Of a stretch of DNA of 41,430 nucleotides, positions 22,171 to 30,376 are shown piece after piece. The position numbers and the translations under genes are program-made. Source of the DNA: Ornithomonoglobus_A sp034090805 (GTDB lineage: Bacteria; Bacillota; Clostridia; UBA1381); assembly GCA_034090805.1 (NCBI GenBank), contig JAXDRV010000081.1:1-41430 (forward strand), in the 5' to 3' direction. How positions within the stretch are numbered: position 1 is the first letter of the stretch; each line of letters begins with the position of its first letter. Under the pieces are notes generated by a model that did no database searches, was not told the DNA's origin, and was given only the letters and a program-made list of their open reading frames with translations.

Positions 22171-23586
22171 TTACTGTTCCTTAAGATACCTGTCCACACC
22201 CTCGGCTATGGCTTTGCCTATCTGCTCCGATTCGCTCCGCAGTATCGCAAGATCGCTGCTGCTGTCGAAGAATCCGATTTCAAGATACGCTATCGTAATC
22301 GGACACTTGCAGAAAAGCACAAGCTCCGGCAGTGCTCCGTAGCGTCCCGTTCCGTAATTGCGCAGGCTTGTCGTTTCCACGATCCTGTCGTTTATGTATT
22401 TTCCGAGCCTGTTGCCGTCCTCGACATACGTGCCGCTTATGCCCGCCTGGTCGTAATAGCCGTCAAGGGCAATGTATGCGCTCCCTCTTCCGCCGCCGGC
22501 ATTGGAATGGACGCACACAAACACATCTGCGTCCGGCTGCTTGGTCGTATCGTTATTGGGATAACAATAAATAAGCCGCTTTGTCATTGACGGGTTATCC
22601 TGCGCCGTCGGACGTGACAGACGCACCTCATACCCCATTTCCTCCAGATATTTTTTCGCATAATTAACGTTTGACAAATTAAGATCGGGTTCAATATCCC
22701 TGTCACCATGCGTCATGGGATACCAGCAGGAGCTGCCCGATGGCACACGTCCCGTACAGCCGCTGCCGCCGCAGTCCTGCCATACCGTGCCGGACTTCCA
22801 GTGCCGCCATTCACCCCAATTGCCCTTTGCCGGATTGTATACCCAGCCCTCATTCCTCTTTTCCTCGTCGCTCATGCTCCACGAATCTCTGCCGTGACCT
22901 GCGTCAAGCACAACGATTTTCTTTGCCGGTCTCTGCTCCGGGACGGCGTTCTGACCTATAAACGACGAATGCTCCAGCTTATCGGCAATTTTATTGTACG
23001 TTCTCATAATCATCACCGCAGCATTGCCTCTTGTAACAAATCCGCTGCCGCCGAAGGTGTTGTTGTAATATTCGTTCAAAATCCCCTCGCTCTTTGCCAG
23101 CTTAACATCGTCCTGCGCCCATTCGGAAACTCCGTCACGGTAGTTAAGCTCAATATCGGGTACGAGAGTTCCGTTCATTTCACGTATCGTTCGGGCAAGC
23201 ACAGCCACGAGCTGCTCCTTTGTGATATTCTCCTCACCTCTGAACGTGCCGTCGTTAAAGCCTTTTATAAGCCCCTCTTTCTGCGAGGAGGCTGCAACGT
23301 AATAATACCAGTCGTATTTTGTAACATCGCTGAACGGACATTCGAGAGTGTTGTCCATTTTATTCAGCATACGCAGCATCACCGCCGCAAGCTCCGCACG
23401 GCTTATCATGTTAAACGGCGAAAACTCTGTTTCGGACGTGCCGTTGATGTAACGCTTTTCAACCATCGTATTGACCGCCGAACGCATCTCATCGCCCATG
23501 CCCGCCATATCCGAAAATTCCGCATTTACAGCCGCTCCCGTTATAAGCATAACGGCAGCTGCCAGTATTGAAATAAACTTTTTCAT
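22171..23586 (-). CDS. Secreted N-acetylmuramoyl-L-alanine amidase with three SLH domains
   Basis: ATG 23586 with GGAGG 6 bases upstream gives 471 residues. A signal peptide (MKKFISILAAAVMLITGAAV) precedes three S-layer homology repeats at about 23-75, 83-135 and 140-190 (for example GFNDGTFRGEENITKEQLVA). From about 225 an Amidase_3 domain begins with VVLDAGHGRD; zinc ligands are that His, a Glu in DIEPDLNLSN and the His in CVHSNAGG; the catalytic Glu is in AYLEIGFF. Between DAGHG and DIEP is an insertion of some 65 residues rich in Trp, Gly and Cys, longer than usual. The protein would be anchored to cell-wall polymer by SLH domains and cleave peptidoglycan stem peptides. Confidence 0.94.
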   Translation of the reverse strand: MKKFISILAAAVMLITGAAVNAEFSDMAGMGDEMRSAVNTMVEKRYINGTSETEFSPFNMISRAELAAVMLRMLNKMDNTLECPFSDVTKYDWYYYVAASSQKEGLIKGFNDGTFRGEENITKEQLVAVLARTIREMNGTLVPDIELNYRDGVSEWAQDDVKLAKSEGILNEYYNNTFGGSGFVTRGNAAVMIMRTYNKIADKLEHSSFIGQNAVPEQRPAKKIVVLDAGHGRDSWSMSDEEKRNEGWVYNPAKGNWGEWRHWKSGTVWQDCGGSGCTGRVPSGSSCWYPMTHGDRDIEPDLNLSNVNYAKKYLEEMGYEVRLSRPTAQDNPSMTKRLIYCYPNNDTTKQPDADVFVCVHSNAGGGRGSAYIALDGYYDQAGISGTYVEDGNRLGKYINDRIVETTSLRNYGTGRYGALPELVLFCKCPITIAYLEIGFFDSSSDLAILRSESEQIGKAIAEGVDRYLKEQ

Positions 23587-23592
23587 AATAAT

Positions 23593-23788
23593 CCTCCATT
23601 CCGCCGCCATGCGGCGGCACAAATCATAACGCAGAAAAGAAGCTTGTCATCACTTTTGCTCCGCAAAAGCCGCACTCCGTGCGTCCCCCTTCTTGGCGGT
23701 GAGTGCAGATTGCTCTTTTGAGGAGTGCCGATGTATGTTGATACTTCAAGCTCCGATAAAGGGCAAGATGCGCAGCTTATTTTTCACG
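23593..23788. repeat. Dispersed intergenic repeat, long copy 2
   Basis: Nearly identical to 5971-6166 and in the same orientation; differences are mostly single bases (for instance GAGTGCAGATTGCTCTTTTG here). It fills the gap between miaA and the amidase gene. Its left edge CCTCC is the GGAGG ribosome-binding site of the amidase, just as the other copy forms that of the KOW gene. The GCCGCC..GGCGGC hairpin lies next to that site. Confidence 0.85.
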
Positions 23789-23803
23789 TTAATCTCCTTT
23801 GTA

Positions 23804-24697
23804 TCAGATTTGTATATACTCCCCCGGAGCAAGCGTCTTTATTCTGCCGTCACGCCTGAACCACGTAAGCTGCCGCTTTGCGTAGCGGCGGGAATTTTGC
23901 TTTATCAGCTCCGCGCATTCGTCAAGCGTTATGCTCCCCTTGATGTACTCTATCGTTTCCTTATAGCCTATGCCCTGCATCGACTGCATCTCTGCCGTAC
24001 ATCCCATATCAAGGAGGCTCTCTACCTCGCCGACAAGCCCCTGCTCAAGCATTATATCGACACGTCTGTTTATCCTGTCATAAAGCACGCTGCGCTCATA
24101 ATCAACCATGAACATCTGCGGCTCATATCTGCTTTCCTTTCGCTTTGTTTCCTCCTGATGTTCGGAAATCGTCCTGCCCGTCGTTTTATAAAACTCAATC
24201 GCCCGCACGATCCGCCTTAAATTGTTCGGATGTAACCGCTCTGCCGAAACAGGATCGAACTCGGCAAGCATTTTCAAAAGCTCCTCCGCTCCCTTTTCCT
24301 CCGCAAGCCTGTTCAGCTCCGCACGAATTTCAGGATCCGAACCGTCATCTCCGAACTCCACATCATTGACAAGGCTTGTAATATACAACCCCGTACCCCC
24401 GGCAACAATCGGAATATGCCCGCGGCTCACAATTTCGCTTATGACCTCGTGCGCGGCGGGAACGTAGTCGGCAACGCTGAACTGCTCACGAGGGTCGATA
24501 AATCCCACAAGATGATGCACCGCCGCCGCAAGCTCCGCATCACTCGGCTTTGCCGTTCCGATATTCATATATTTATAGATCTGCATACTGTCGGCGTTTA
24601 CAATTTCACCGCCGTACCTTTTTGCCGCCTCTATCGCAAGGGCGGTCTTGCCGCTTGCGGTCGGGCCGCATATTACAATTAACGGAAGCTTTTTCAT
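23804..24697 (-). CDS. miaA: tRNA dimethylallyltransferase
   Basis: The 297-residue enzyme transfers dimethylallyl from DMAPP to A37 of UNN-reading tRNAs. The P-loop GPTASGKT is near residues 10-17, DSMQIYKYMNIGTAKPS and HHLVGFIDP follow, and GGTGLYITSLV binds tRNA or substrate. Its start overlaps the mutL stop by 4 bases (ATGA), so translation is coupled. Its product is the substrate of MiaB, encoded in the same cluster, and its DMAPP donor belongs to the isoprenoid pathway of ispA. Confidence 0.97.
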   Translation of the reverse strand: MKKLPLIVICGPTASGKTALAIEAAKRYGGEIVNADSMQIYKYMNIGTAKPSDAELAAAVHHLVGFIDPREQFSVADYVPAAHEVISEIVSRGHIPIVAGGTGLYITSLVNDVEFGDDGSDPEIRAELNRLAEEKGAEELLKMLAEFDPVSAERLHPNNLRRIVRAIEFYKTTGRTISEHQEETKRKESRYEPQMFMVDYERSVLYDRINRRVDIMLEQGLVGEVESLLDMGCTAEMQSMQGIGYKETIEYIKGSITLDECAELIKQNSRRYAKRQLTWFRRDGRIKTLAPGEYIQI

Positions 24698-26763
24698 ACT
24701 ATTCGTTTAAAATCCTTTTCTATTTCCCGTTTCGTTTTCGTTATCGTTATCGGTCTGCCGTGCGGACAGGTGCGTTTACTGTCCCTCTCAAGCCTGAATA
24801 CGCTGCGGACAAGACCCTCCATTTCGCTCTCCGACAGTCTGTGATTTGCCTTTACGGCAGCCTTGCACGCTATGGTGTACAGCATACGCTGACGTGTGTC
24901 CGAAATAAGCTCCTCTCTGCCCTCTCCGAACTGCGTTATAAGCTCAAGCAAAAGCTCCTCCGCCTCGCACATATCAACGTCCGCCGGTACTGCATCCGCA
25001 TAGACCGTATCACCGCTTATGCGGCAGTCAAAGCCAAGCTTCTTAAGCTCCGGCTCAGCTTCTGCGTAAACCGCCGCCTCGCTGCCTCCAAGCCGCACCT
25101 CCACAGGCTCTATGAGCATTTGGGAATATACTCCCTCTCCCTCAAGCTCCTCCTTGAGCTCCTCATATTTCAGCCGCTCATGCGCTGCGTGCTGATCTAT
25201 GAGCAGCATTTTATTGTCCCTTTCGACAATTATATACGTGTCAAATATCTGCCCCGAAACCTTAAAATATTCCTCACATTCCTCTTGAGATATTTTAGTG
25301 TCCCCTTGCTCGGGTTCTGCTTCTTCGGATTCCATTTTAGTGTCCCTATATTGAATCTCATTGGCTTTTTCCCTATACTGCAAAAGTACGCTGTCCTTGC
25401 CGATAAAGCTCATATCCTCGTCCTCAGAGGCATTGTCGCTTATCACATTCAAAATATCACGGCTGATCGGCACAGCATTACTCTGCTTAGGCTCGGCATT
25501 ATACGTAACGTCGGCAACAGTCTGATCCTTTGAATGTGTTAAAATATTAGCAAAGCTTTCCTTGAGAGTTTTTTCCGATATTCCTTCGTCCGTTCTCATG
25601 TGTTCGGTTTTAGTGTCCCTCACGCTTGGCGCAGGTTTGTGTTTAGTGTCCCCGCTGCTTTCATTCTTTAGGAACGGATTTTCTCTCGGATTGAATTTCG
25701 GCGTATCCGGACGCTTCAGCATATCCGTCGGTATTCCAAGGAAATCCTTTGCCTTTTCCGGCTTTTCCTCCGGTTCGGGAATTGCGTAAAGTGCGTTTTT
25801 CACACCGTGATAAACCGTACTGTAAACGAGTCTGTCGTCCGAAAATTTCACCTCAAGCTTTGTGGGGTGGACATTAATATCTATCAGCAAGGGATTGATC
25901 TCTACATTCAGCACGGCAAGCGGAAACTTTCCTATCATAATCTGGTTTTTGAAAGCCTCCTCAAGTGCGTTCATAAGCTTAGGACTTTTTACGTACCGCT
26001 TGTTTACAAAAAAGCTCTCGTGAGTTCTGTTCGGACGTGAAACATTGCTGTTTCCGATAACGCCCGTCACCTTTATTCCGTCATTTTCATAGCTTACGGG
26101 AATAAGATTTCTGCCGTAGTCACGCCCGTACACTGTGCATACCGCATTTGCCAGGCTGCTGTCGCCGGGACTGAAAAGCTTTTCCTTTCCGTTTACGATA
26201 AGACGGAAGGAGATTTCCGGATGCGCAAAGATAAAGCGTGACATAATATCGGTTATATATCCCGCCTCGGTTGCGTCCTTTTTCAGAAACTTCGCACGTG
26301 CGGGAGTGTTAAAGAAAAGATCCTCGACTATCACGGCAGTTCCGCTGCGCAGTCCCGCCTCATCTGCCGAAACAATTTCGCCGCCCTCGCATTTTACACA
26401 TACTCCGCTGCCGTCCTTCGGACGTGTATACAGACTCACACGGGCAACCGCACCTATGCTTGACAGCGCCTCGCCCCTGAAGCCGAGGGTATATATCGCA
26501 TCAAGATCCGTTTCCGATTTTATTTTGCTCGTTGCATGGCGCAAAAAGCATATACGCGCGTCCTCTGCGCTCATGCCCTTACCGTTGTCCGTTACACGAA
26601 TATACGTTGAACCGCCCTTTGATATTTCAACCGTTATATTGCCGGCACCTGCATCGATAGAATTTTCGACAAGCTCCTTAACAACGCTCGCCGGCCGCTC
26701 CACAACCTCTCCGGCGGCAATTTTATTCGATATATCGCTCGGAAGAATGTTTATTATTCCCAT
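24694..26763 (-). CDS. mutL: DNA mismatch repair protein MutL (endonuclease type)
   Basis: ATG 26763 with AAAGGA 6 bases upstream gives 689 residues. The N-terminal GHKL ATPase has IAAGEVVERPASVVKELVEN, RVTDNGKGM and TLGFRGEALSSI. A variable linker spans about residues 340-500. The C-terminal domain has DQHAAHERLKYEE, matching the DQHA(x)2E(x)4E metal site of nicking MutL proteins, and CPHGRP near the end, so this is the endonuclease form of bacteria lacking MutH. The linker contains four copies of the DNA word GGGACACTAAA (plus strand 25293, 25335, 25608, 25642), encoding DTK each time. It starts 11 bases after mutS. Confidence 0.97.
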   Translation of the reverse strand: MGIINILPSDISNKIAAGEVVERPASVVKELVENSIDAGAGNITVEISKGGSTYIRVTDNGKGMSAEDARICFLRHATSKIKSETDLDAIYTLGFRGEALSSIGAVARVSLYTRPKDGSGVCVKCEGGEIVSADEAGLRSGTAVIVEDLFFNTPARAKFLKKDATEAGYITDIMSRFIFAHPEISFRLIVNGKEKLFSPGDSSLANAVCTVYGRDYGRNLIPVSYENDGIKVTGVIGNSNVSRPNRTHESFFVNKRYVKSPKLMNALEEAFKNQIMIGKFPLAVLNVEINPLLIDINVHPTKLEVKFSDDRLVYSTVYHGVKNALYAIPEPEEKPEKAKDFLGIPTDMLKRPDTPKFNPRENPFLKNESSGDTKHKPAPSVRDTKTEHMRTDEGISEKTLKESFANILTHSKDQTVADVTYNAEPKQSNAVPISRDILNVISDNASEDEDMSFIGKDSVLLQYREKANEIQYRDTKMESEEAEPEQGDTKISQEECEEYFKVSGQIFDTYIIVERDNKMLLIDQHAAHERLKYEELKEELEGEGVYSQMLIEPVEVRLGGSEAAVYAEAEPELKKLGFDCRISGDTVYADAVPADVDMCEAEELLLELITQFGEGREELISDTRQRMLYTIACKAAVKANHRLSESEMEGLVRSVFRLERDSKRTCPHGRPITITKTKREIEKDFKRIV
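25293..25653 (-). repeat. Four copies of GGGACACTAAA in the mutL linker
   Basis: On the coding strand the word GGGACACTAAA (two copies with a fourth leading G) ends at plus positions 25293, 25335, 25608 and 25642. It always encodes D-T-K. The same word recurs in sense orientation in the TsaD-like gene near 34943-35002 but in another reading frame (G/R-T-L-N/K), so shared protein function does not explain it. Confidence 0.75.
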
Positions 26764-26774
26764 TTGTTTTCCTT

Positions 26775-29426
26775 TCATATAATCCTTTTTGCTTTTTCCG
26801 CAAGCTCATACAGCTTGTTTGCCGCATCCATTATGGTCATTGAGGTAACGTTCAGCTTTTTAAGCTCATCGGCTATTTCCTTCAATTCCCTCGTATGATC
26901 CGGCTTTTCGTCCGGAATATCCTCGCCGGGGACAAAGTAATCCGCTGAGGAATAATCCTCCTCAAAGCCAAGCTCAATCTGCTCAAATATCGGCTCGTCA
27001 CGCTGCGGTGTTGTTTCCTCAAGCCGCTTTAGTATACGCTTTGCCGCATTTATCACCGGCTTCGGAACACCGGCAAGCGCCGCCACCTCGATACCGTAGC
27101 TTCTGTCCGCTCCGCCCCGCACAATCTTTCTCAGGAACGTTATGTCGTCGCCCTTTTTCTTGACGGCTATGTTATAATTTTTCACGCCCTCAAGATTGCT
27201 CTCCATTTCCGTCATTTCGTGATAATGCGTTGCAAAAAGAGTTTTTGCGCCGATATGCTTTTTGTCGTGTACGTATTCCGCCACCGCCCACGCAATCGAA
27301 AGACCGTCAAAGGTGCTTGTCCCTCGTCCTATCTCATCAAGGATAATCAGCGAACGGTTCGTCGCGTTTTTGAGGATATTCGCCACCTCTGTCATTTCAA
27401 GCATGAACGTACTCTGTCCCGATGCTATATCGTCCGATGCTCCGACACGTGTGAAAATCCTATCGACAACTCCGATATGTGCCTCACCTGCCGGGACAAA
27501 GCTGCCTATCTGCGCCATAAGCGTTATCAGTGCCGTCTGACGCATATATGTGGATTTTCCCGCCATATTCGGGCCGGTTATCAGCATGAGCCTGTTTTTC
27601 TCCGTATCGAGGAGGGTGTTATTCGGAACAAATACCCCGTTATCCGTCATTTCCTCAACAACCGGATGCCTGCCCTCGGTAATTTCTATCAGCCCGCTGT
27701 TGTCCACGGAGGGACGGGTATAGCTGTTTCTTATCGCCACCTCGGCAAGCGAATATACGCAGTCAAGCGTGGAAAGCACCTGCGCAAGCTGCCTGAGCAT
27801 TTCATCATATTTAAGTATTTCCTTTATCGCCTTGCCGTATAAATGCAGCTCCAATTCAAGCAGCTTTTCAGATGCACCGAGTATTTCGCTCTCGATTTCC
27901 TTTAGCTTTTCGGTCGTGTAGCGTTCGTTGTTTGCAAGCGTCTGCCGCCTTATGTAGTCCTCCGGCACGTTGTCCGCCTGAAGCTTGGAAATATCTATGT
28001 AATATCCGAAAACCTTGTTGTAGCCTACCTTCAGCTTGGGTATCCCCGTACGTTCACGCTCCGACGCTTCAAACGCCTCAAGGTATTTTTTGCTGTTTTG
28101 CTTTATGTCACGCAGGTCATCAACCTGCCTGTTATGTCCTTTTTTTATCATTCCGCCGTCACGGATTACGGAGCTTGCTTTGTCGTCTATAGCCGACTCA
28201 AGATACAGCCACAGCTTGCGCAGCTCGTCAAATTCCACCTTCATTCCGTGCAGAATGGGCGATTTTGCTCTTTTTATAAGCTCACTCAGCGTGGGCAGGT
28301 CGTTTAATGTGCTTTTTAATGCAAGCATATCCTTAGGTGTTACTGTCCCCGATGCGGTTCGTGTCAAAATTCTTGAAATATCGTATGTCGCATCAAGTAC
28401 ATATTTTGCCGATTCACGCATATCATAGCTGTCGGCAAGCTCATCCACTCCGTCAAGACGGCGGTTTATTTCGTAAACGTCAAGCAGCGGTTTTTCTATC
28501 CACTGCCGCAAAAGCCTTGCTCCCATTGAGGTGCGTGTTTTGTCAAGCACTCCCAAAAGCGATCCGCTGCGCGAATTGTCACGCATTGTCCCCGTAAGCT
28601 CCAGATTTCGCCGTGTCGCCATGTCCATATCCATATAATCCGAAGCGGAGTATATGCTCAGGCTGTTGATGTAGGAAACAGTCGACTTCTGCGTGTGGAA
28701 CAGATACCTCAGCATTGCGGCAACCGCCGTAACAAGCCTTTCTCTGCCCTCAAGTCCCAGCTCCGCCGCAGTTTTTCCGAAATGCTCCGTAACCACCTTT
28801 TCCGCATCGGCATCGTCAAACATCTCGTCACGGCTGAAGTCCGGCATAATATGAAATCTCTGTGCAATCGCCTTGCCCGGCTGAGCTTTGCCGAGAGAAT
28901 TTATTATTATTTCTCTCGGCGAATATCTTGCCGTTTCATTAAGGATCTCGCTGACGTTTTTAACCTCCGCCGCAAATATCTCGCTTGTGGAAATATCGCA
29001 GAACACAAGCGCCGCATTTCTCTGCGAAACGTAAATAATCTCAAGATAGTTGTTGCTTTTTTCATCAAGAAATTCATCCTCGATAAGTGTTCCGGGAGTG
29101 ACCACCCTTACAACATCACGCTTCACCAGTCCCTTTGCCTGCTTCGGATCCTCCGTCTGCTCGCATATCGCAACCTTATATCCCTTTTCGATAAGCTTTG
29201 CGATATACGCTGTCACACTGTGATACGGAACGCCGCACATCGGCGCGCGCTCGTCCAGCCCGCAGTCCTTTCCGGTAAGCGTTATTTCAAGCTCACGGGA
29301 GGCGGTTTTTGCATCATCAAAAAACATCTCGTAAAAATCGCCTAAACGATAAAATAATATGCAGTCCGAATATTCTTTTTTAGTTTCCAGATACCTCTGC
29401 ATCATGGGTGATATAGTTTTCGCCAT
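26775..29426 (-). CDS. mutS: DNA mismatch repair protein MutS
   Basis: About 883 residues from ATG 29426; an in-frame ATG at 29438 would add VKK-type residues but lies only 3 bases from GGGAG. The mismatch-recognition motif GDFYEMFFDDA is near residues 30-40, the clamp and lever domains follow, and the ATPase shows GPNMAGKSTYMRQ, then DEIGRGTSTFDG and ATHYHE. The C-terminal helix-turn-helix (dimerisation) region is present. MutS finds mismatches and recruits MutL, encoded next. The 5' leader shares a GTGAAGGGAGTTAA-type segment with miaB and xseB. Confidence 0.97.
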   Translation of the reverse strand: MAKTISPMMQRYLETKKEYSDCILFYRLGDFYEMFFDDAKTASRELEITLTGKDCGLDERAPMCGVPYHSVTAYIAKLIEKGYKVAICEQTEDPKQAKGLVKRDVVRVVTPGTLIEDEFLDEKSNNYLEIIYVSQRNAALVFCDISTSEIFAAEVKNVSEILNETARYSPREIIINSLGKAQPGKAIAQRFHIMPDFSRDEMFDDADAEKVVTEHFGKTAAELGLEGRERLVTAVAAMLRYLFHTQKSTVSYINSLSIYSASDYMDMDMATRRNLELTGTMRDNSRSGSLLGVLDKTRTSMGARLLRQWIEKPLLDVYEINRRLDGVDELADSYDMRESAKYVLDATYDISRILTRTASGTVTPKDMLALKSTLNDLPTLSELIKRAKSPILHGMKVEFDELRKLWLYLESAIDDKASSVIRDGGMIKKGHNRQVDDLRDIKQNSKKYLEAFEASERERTGIPKLKVGYNKVFGYYIDISKLQADNVPEDYIRRQTLANNERYTTEKLKEIESEILGASEKLLELELHLYGKAIKEILKYDEMLRQLAQVLSTLDCVYSLAEVAIRNSYTRPSVDNSGLIEITEGRHPVVEEMTDNGVFVPNNTLLDTEKNRLMLITGPNMAGKSTYMRQTALITLMAQIGSFVPAGEAHIGVVDRIFTRVGASDDIASGQSTFMLEMTEVANILKNATNRSLIILDEIGRGTSTFDGLSIAWAVAEYVHDKKHIGAKTLFATHYHEMTEMESNLEGVKNYNIAVKKKGDDITFLRKIVRGGADRSYGIEVAALAGVPKPVINAAKRILKRLEETTPQRDEPIFEQIELGFEEDYSSADYFVPGEDIPDEKPDHTRELKEIADELKKLNVTSMTIMDAANKLYELAEKAKRII

Positions 29427-29536
29427 TTTTTTGACCATTAACTCCCTTCATGTAACATTTCCGATAAACAATTTATGTCCTGTTTCTACATTTGAGATAT
29501 TTCCCGTTAATCTCCTAACACTGCCATAGCTTGAAA

Positions 29537-29621
29537 GATTTGAAAGTTTTTTTGAGTTTGTTCGGACGAGTTCCCGCAAGGGGTGTTTGAGTGCGAATAA
29601 ACACAAAAATACTTTCAAATC
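29537..29621. repeat. Imperfect inverted repeat element upstream of mutS
   Basis: GATTTGAAAGT at 29537 is matched by ACTTTCAAATC ending at 29621. The pairing continues inward through TTTTTTGAGTTTGTTCG and CGAATAAACACAAAAA with a few mismatches, leaving a GC-richer centre (GACGAGTTCCCGCAAGGGG). It resembles the larger element at 30223-30372 (shared GATTTGA, GAGTTT, CGAGTTCC words). It may be a small non-autonomous mobile or RNA hairpin element. Confidence 0.65.
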
Positions 29622-29646
29622 CGAATCCGCATTACGACAGCAGTAA

Positions 29647-29808
29647 ATGCCGTATGGTTATACTGCCTCGCTCAAAAACGGACGAGATGCGGAAATTCGC
29701 CCCAACCCTCAATGGTTCGGAGAAATTTTCGCAGGTCGTTCGTTTGCAGCGAGTGGTGCCGTATGTTTATACTGCCCCGAGCAAAAGCGGACGAGATGCG
29801 GAAATTTC
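29647..29808. repeat. Two copies (period about 109) of a diverged dispersed repeat
   Basis: Unit 1 (29647-29698) and unit 2 (29756-29808) share GCCGTATG, TTATACTGCC and CGGACGAGATGCGGAAATT in the same order and orientation. The pattern GCCG-TATG-TTxATAC, then CGG and GAGATGCG, parallels the repeat at 5154-5352, so the two arrays are probably one family. The rest of the mutS-ricA gap shows no gene. Confidence 0.65.
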
Positions 29809-29815
29809 TCAGCCG

Positions 29816-30193
29816 TCAGTGACAGCCGCCGCAGGTTGAGCAATTATGCGTGCAGTTGGGATCCTGACCGGTTATATAGTAATTGAGGATTTGATTAACT
29901 TGATTTATTACCTCGTCAAATTCCTTTTTCGCCTCAACGTAATTTCTTATGCTTTCGTTCTTTTCACACATTTTGTCAAATGCTTCGTTATTCTGCTTTA
30001 CGGCGTCCTCACGTGAGATTTTGCCGTTCTGCATATCTCTTGCAAGATTCATGCGATTAAGATTAAATTCACGCATGAGCGTCTGTGCGTCCTCGTCCGC
30101 TGCCTGAGCGGCCTCGGCTGCCTTTGCCTTTTTTAATTCCTCGCTGTTCTGAATCATTTCGCCAAGCTCTCTTGTTTTTTCAAAAATAGTCAT
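29816..30193 (-). CDS. YlbF/YmcA-family protein (RicA/RicF-like) with cysteine C-terminus
   Basis: ATG 30193 with AAAGGA upstream gives 125 residues. The protein is almost wholly helical (TIFEKTRELGEMIQNSEELK) and ends CTHNCSTCGGCH, a cysteine cluster. This matches the YlbF/YmcA family, which in Bacillus subtilis forms the RicA-RicF-RicT complex that directs RNase Y and binds 4Fe-4S clusters through such cysteines. In B. subtilis ymcA lies beside miaB (ymcB) and just before cotE-mutS-mutL; here the same order is kept without cotE, which favours the RicA (YmcA) assignment. Which paralog it is remains inferred. Confidence 0.85.
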   Translation of the reverse strand: MTIFEKTRELGEMIQNSEELKKAKAAEAAQAADEDAQTLMREFNLNRMNLARDMQNGKISREDAVKQNNEAFDKMCEKNESIRNYVEAKKEFDEVINQVNQILNYYITGQDPNCTHNCSTCGGCH

Positions 30194-30222
30194 TGTGTTT
30201 TTTCCTTTCATTTTTATTTAGA

Positions 30223-30372
30223 TAATTGCAAAATATCAGTTTAGGATTTGAGATGTTTATGATTGAGTTTCGGCGAGTTCCGCACGAAATGAGGGTGTGT
30301 AGGGGCGGTGTCCCCGCCGCCCCGTAATCGGAAATATCTCAAATTCTGAAGAAATGTCATATTTCGCAATTA
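30223..30372. repeat. 150-bp imperfect palindromic element between miaB and the RicA-like gene
   Basis: TAATTGCAAAATAT at 30223 is mirrored by ATATTTCGCAATTA ending at 30372, and GGATTTGAGAT by ATCTCAAATTC, with a GC-rich inner hairpin (GGGGCGG..CCGCCGCCCC). The element fills nearly the whole gap and ends 4 bases before the miaB stop. It could be a MITE-like insertion, an mRNA hairpin, or both. No transposase lies near. Confidence 0.7.
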
Positions 30373-30376
30373 CATA

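Noticed and set aside
30300..30330. GC-rich GGGGCGG..CCGCCCC segment as a riboswitch-like element
   Set aside because: It is the centre of a larger palindrome and lacks the conserved sequence of any riboswitch class I can recall, including FMN.
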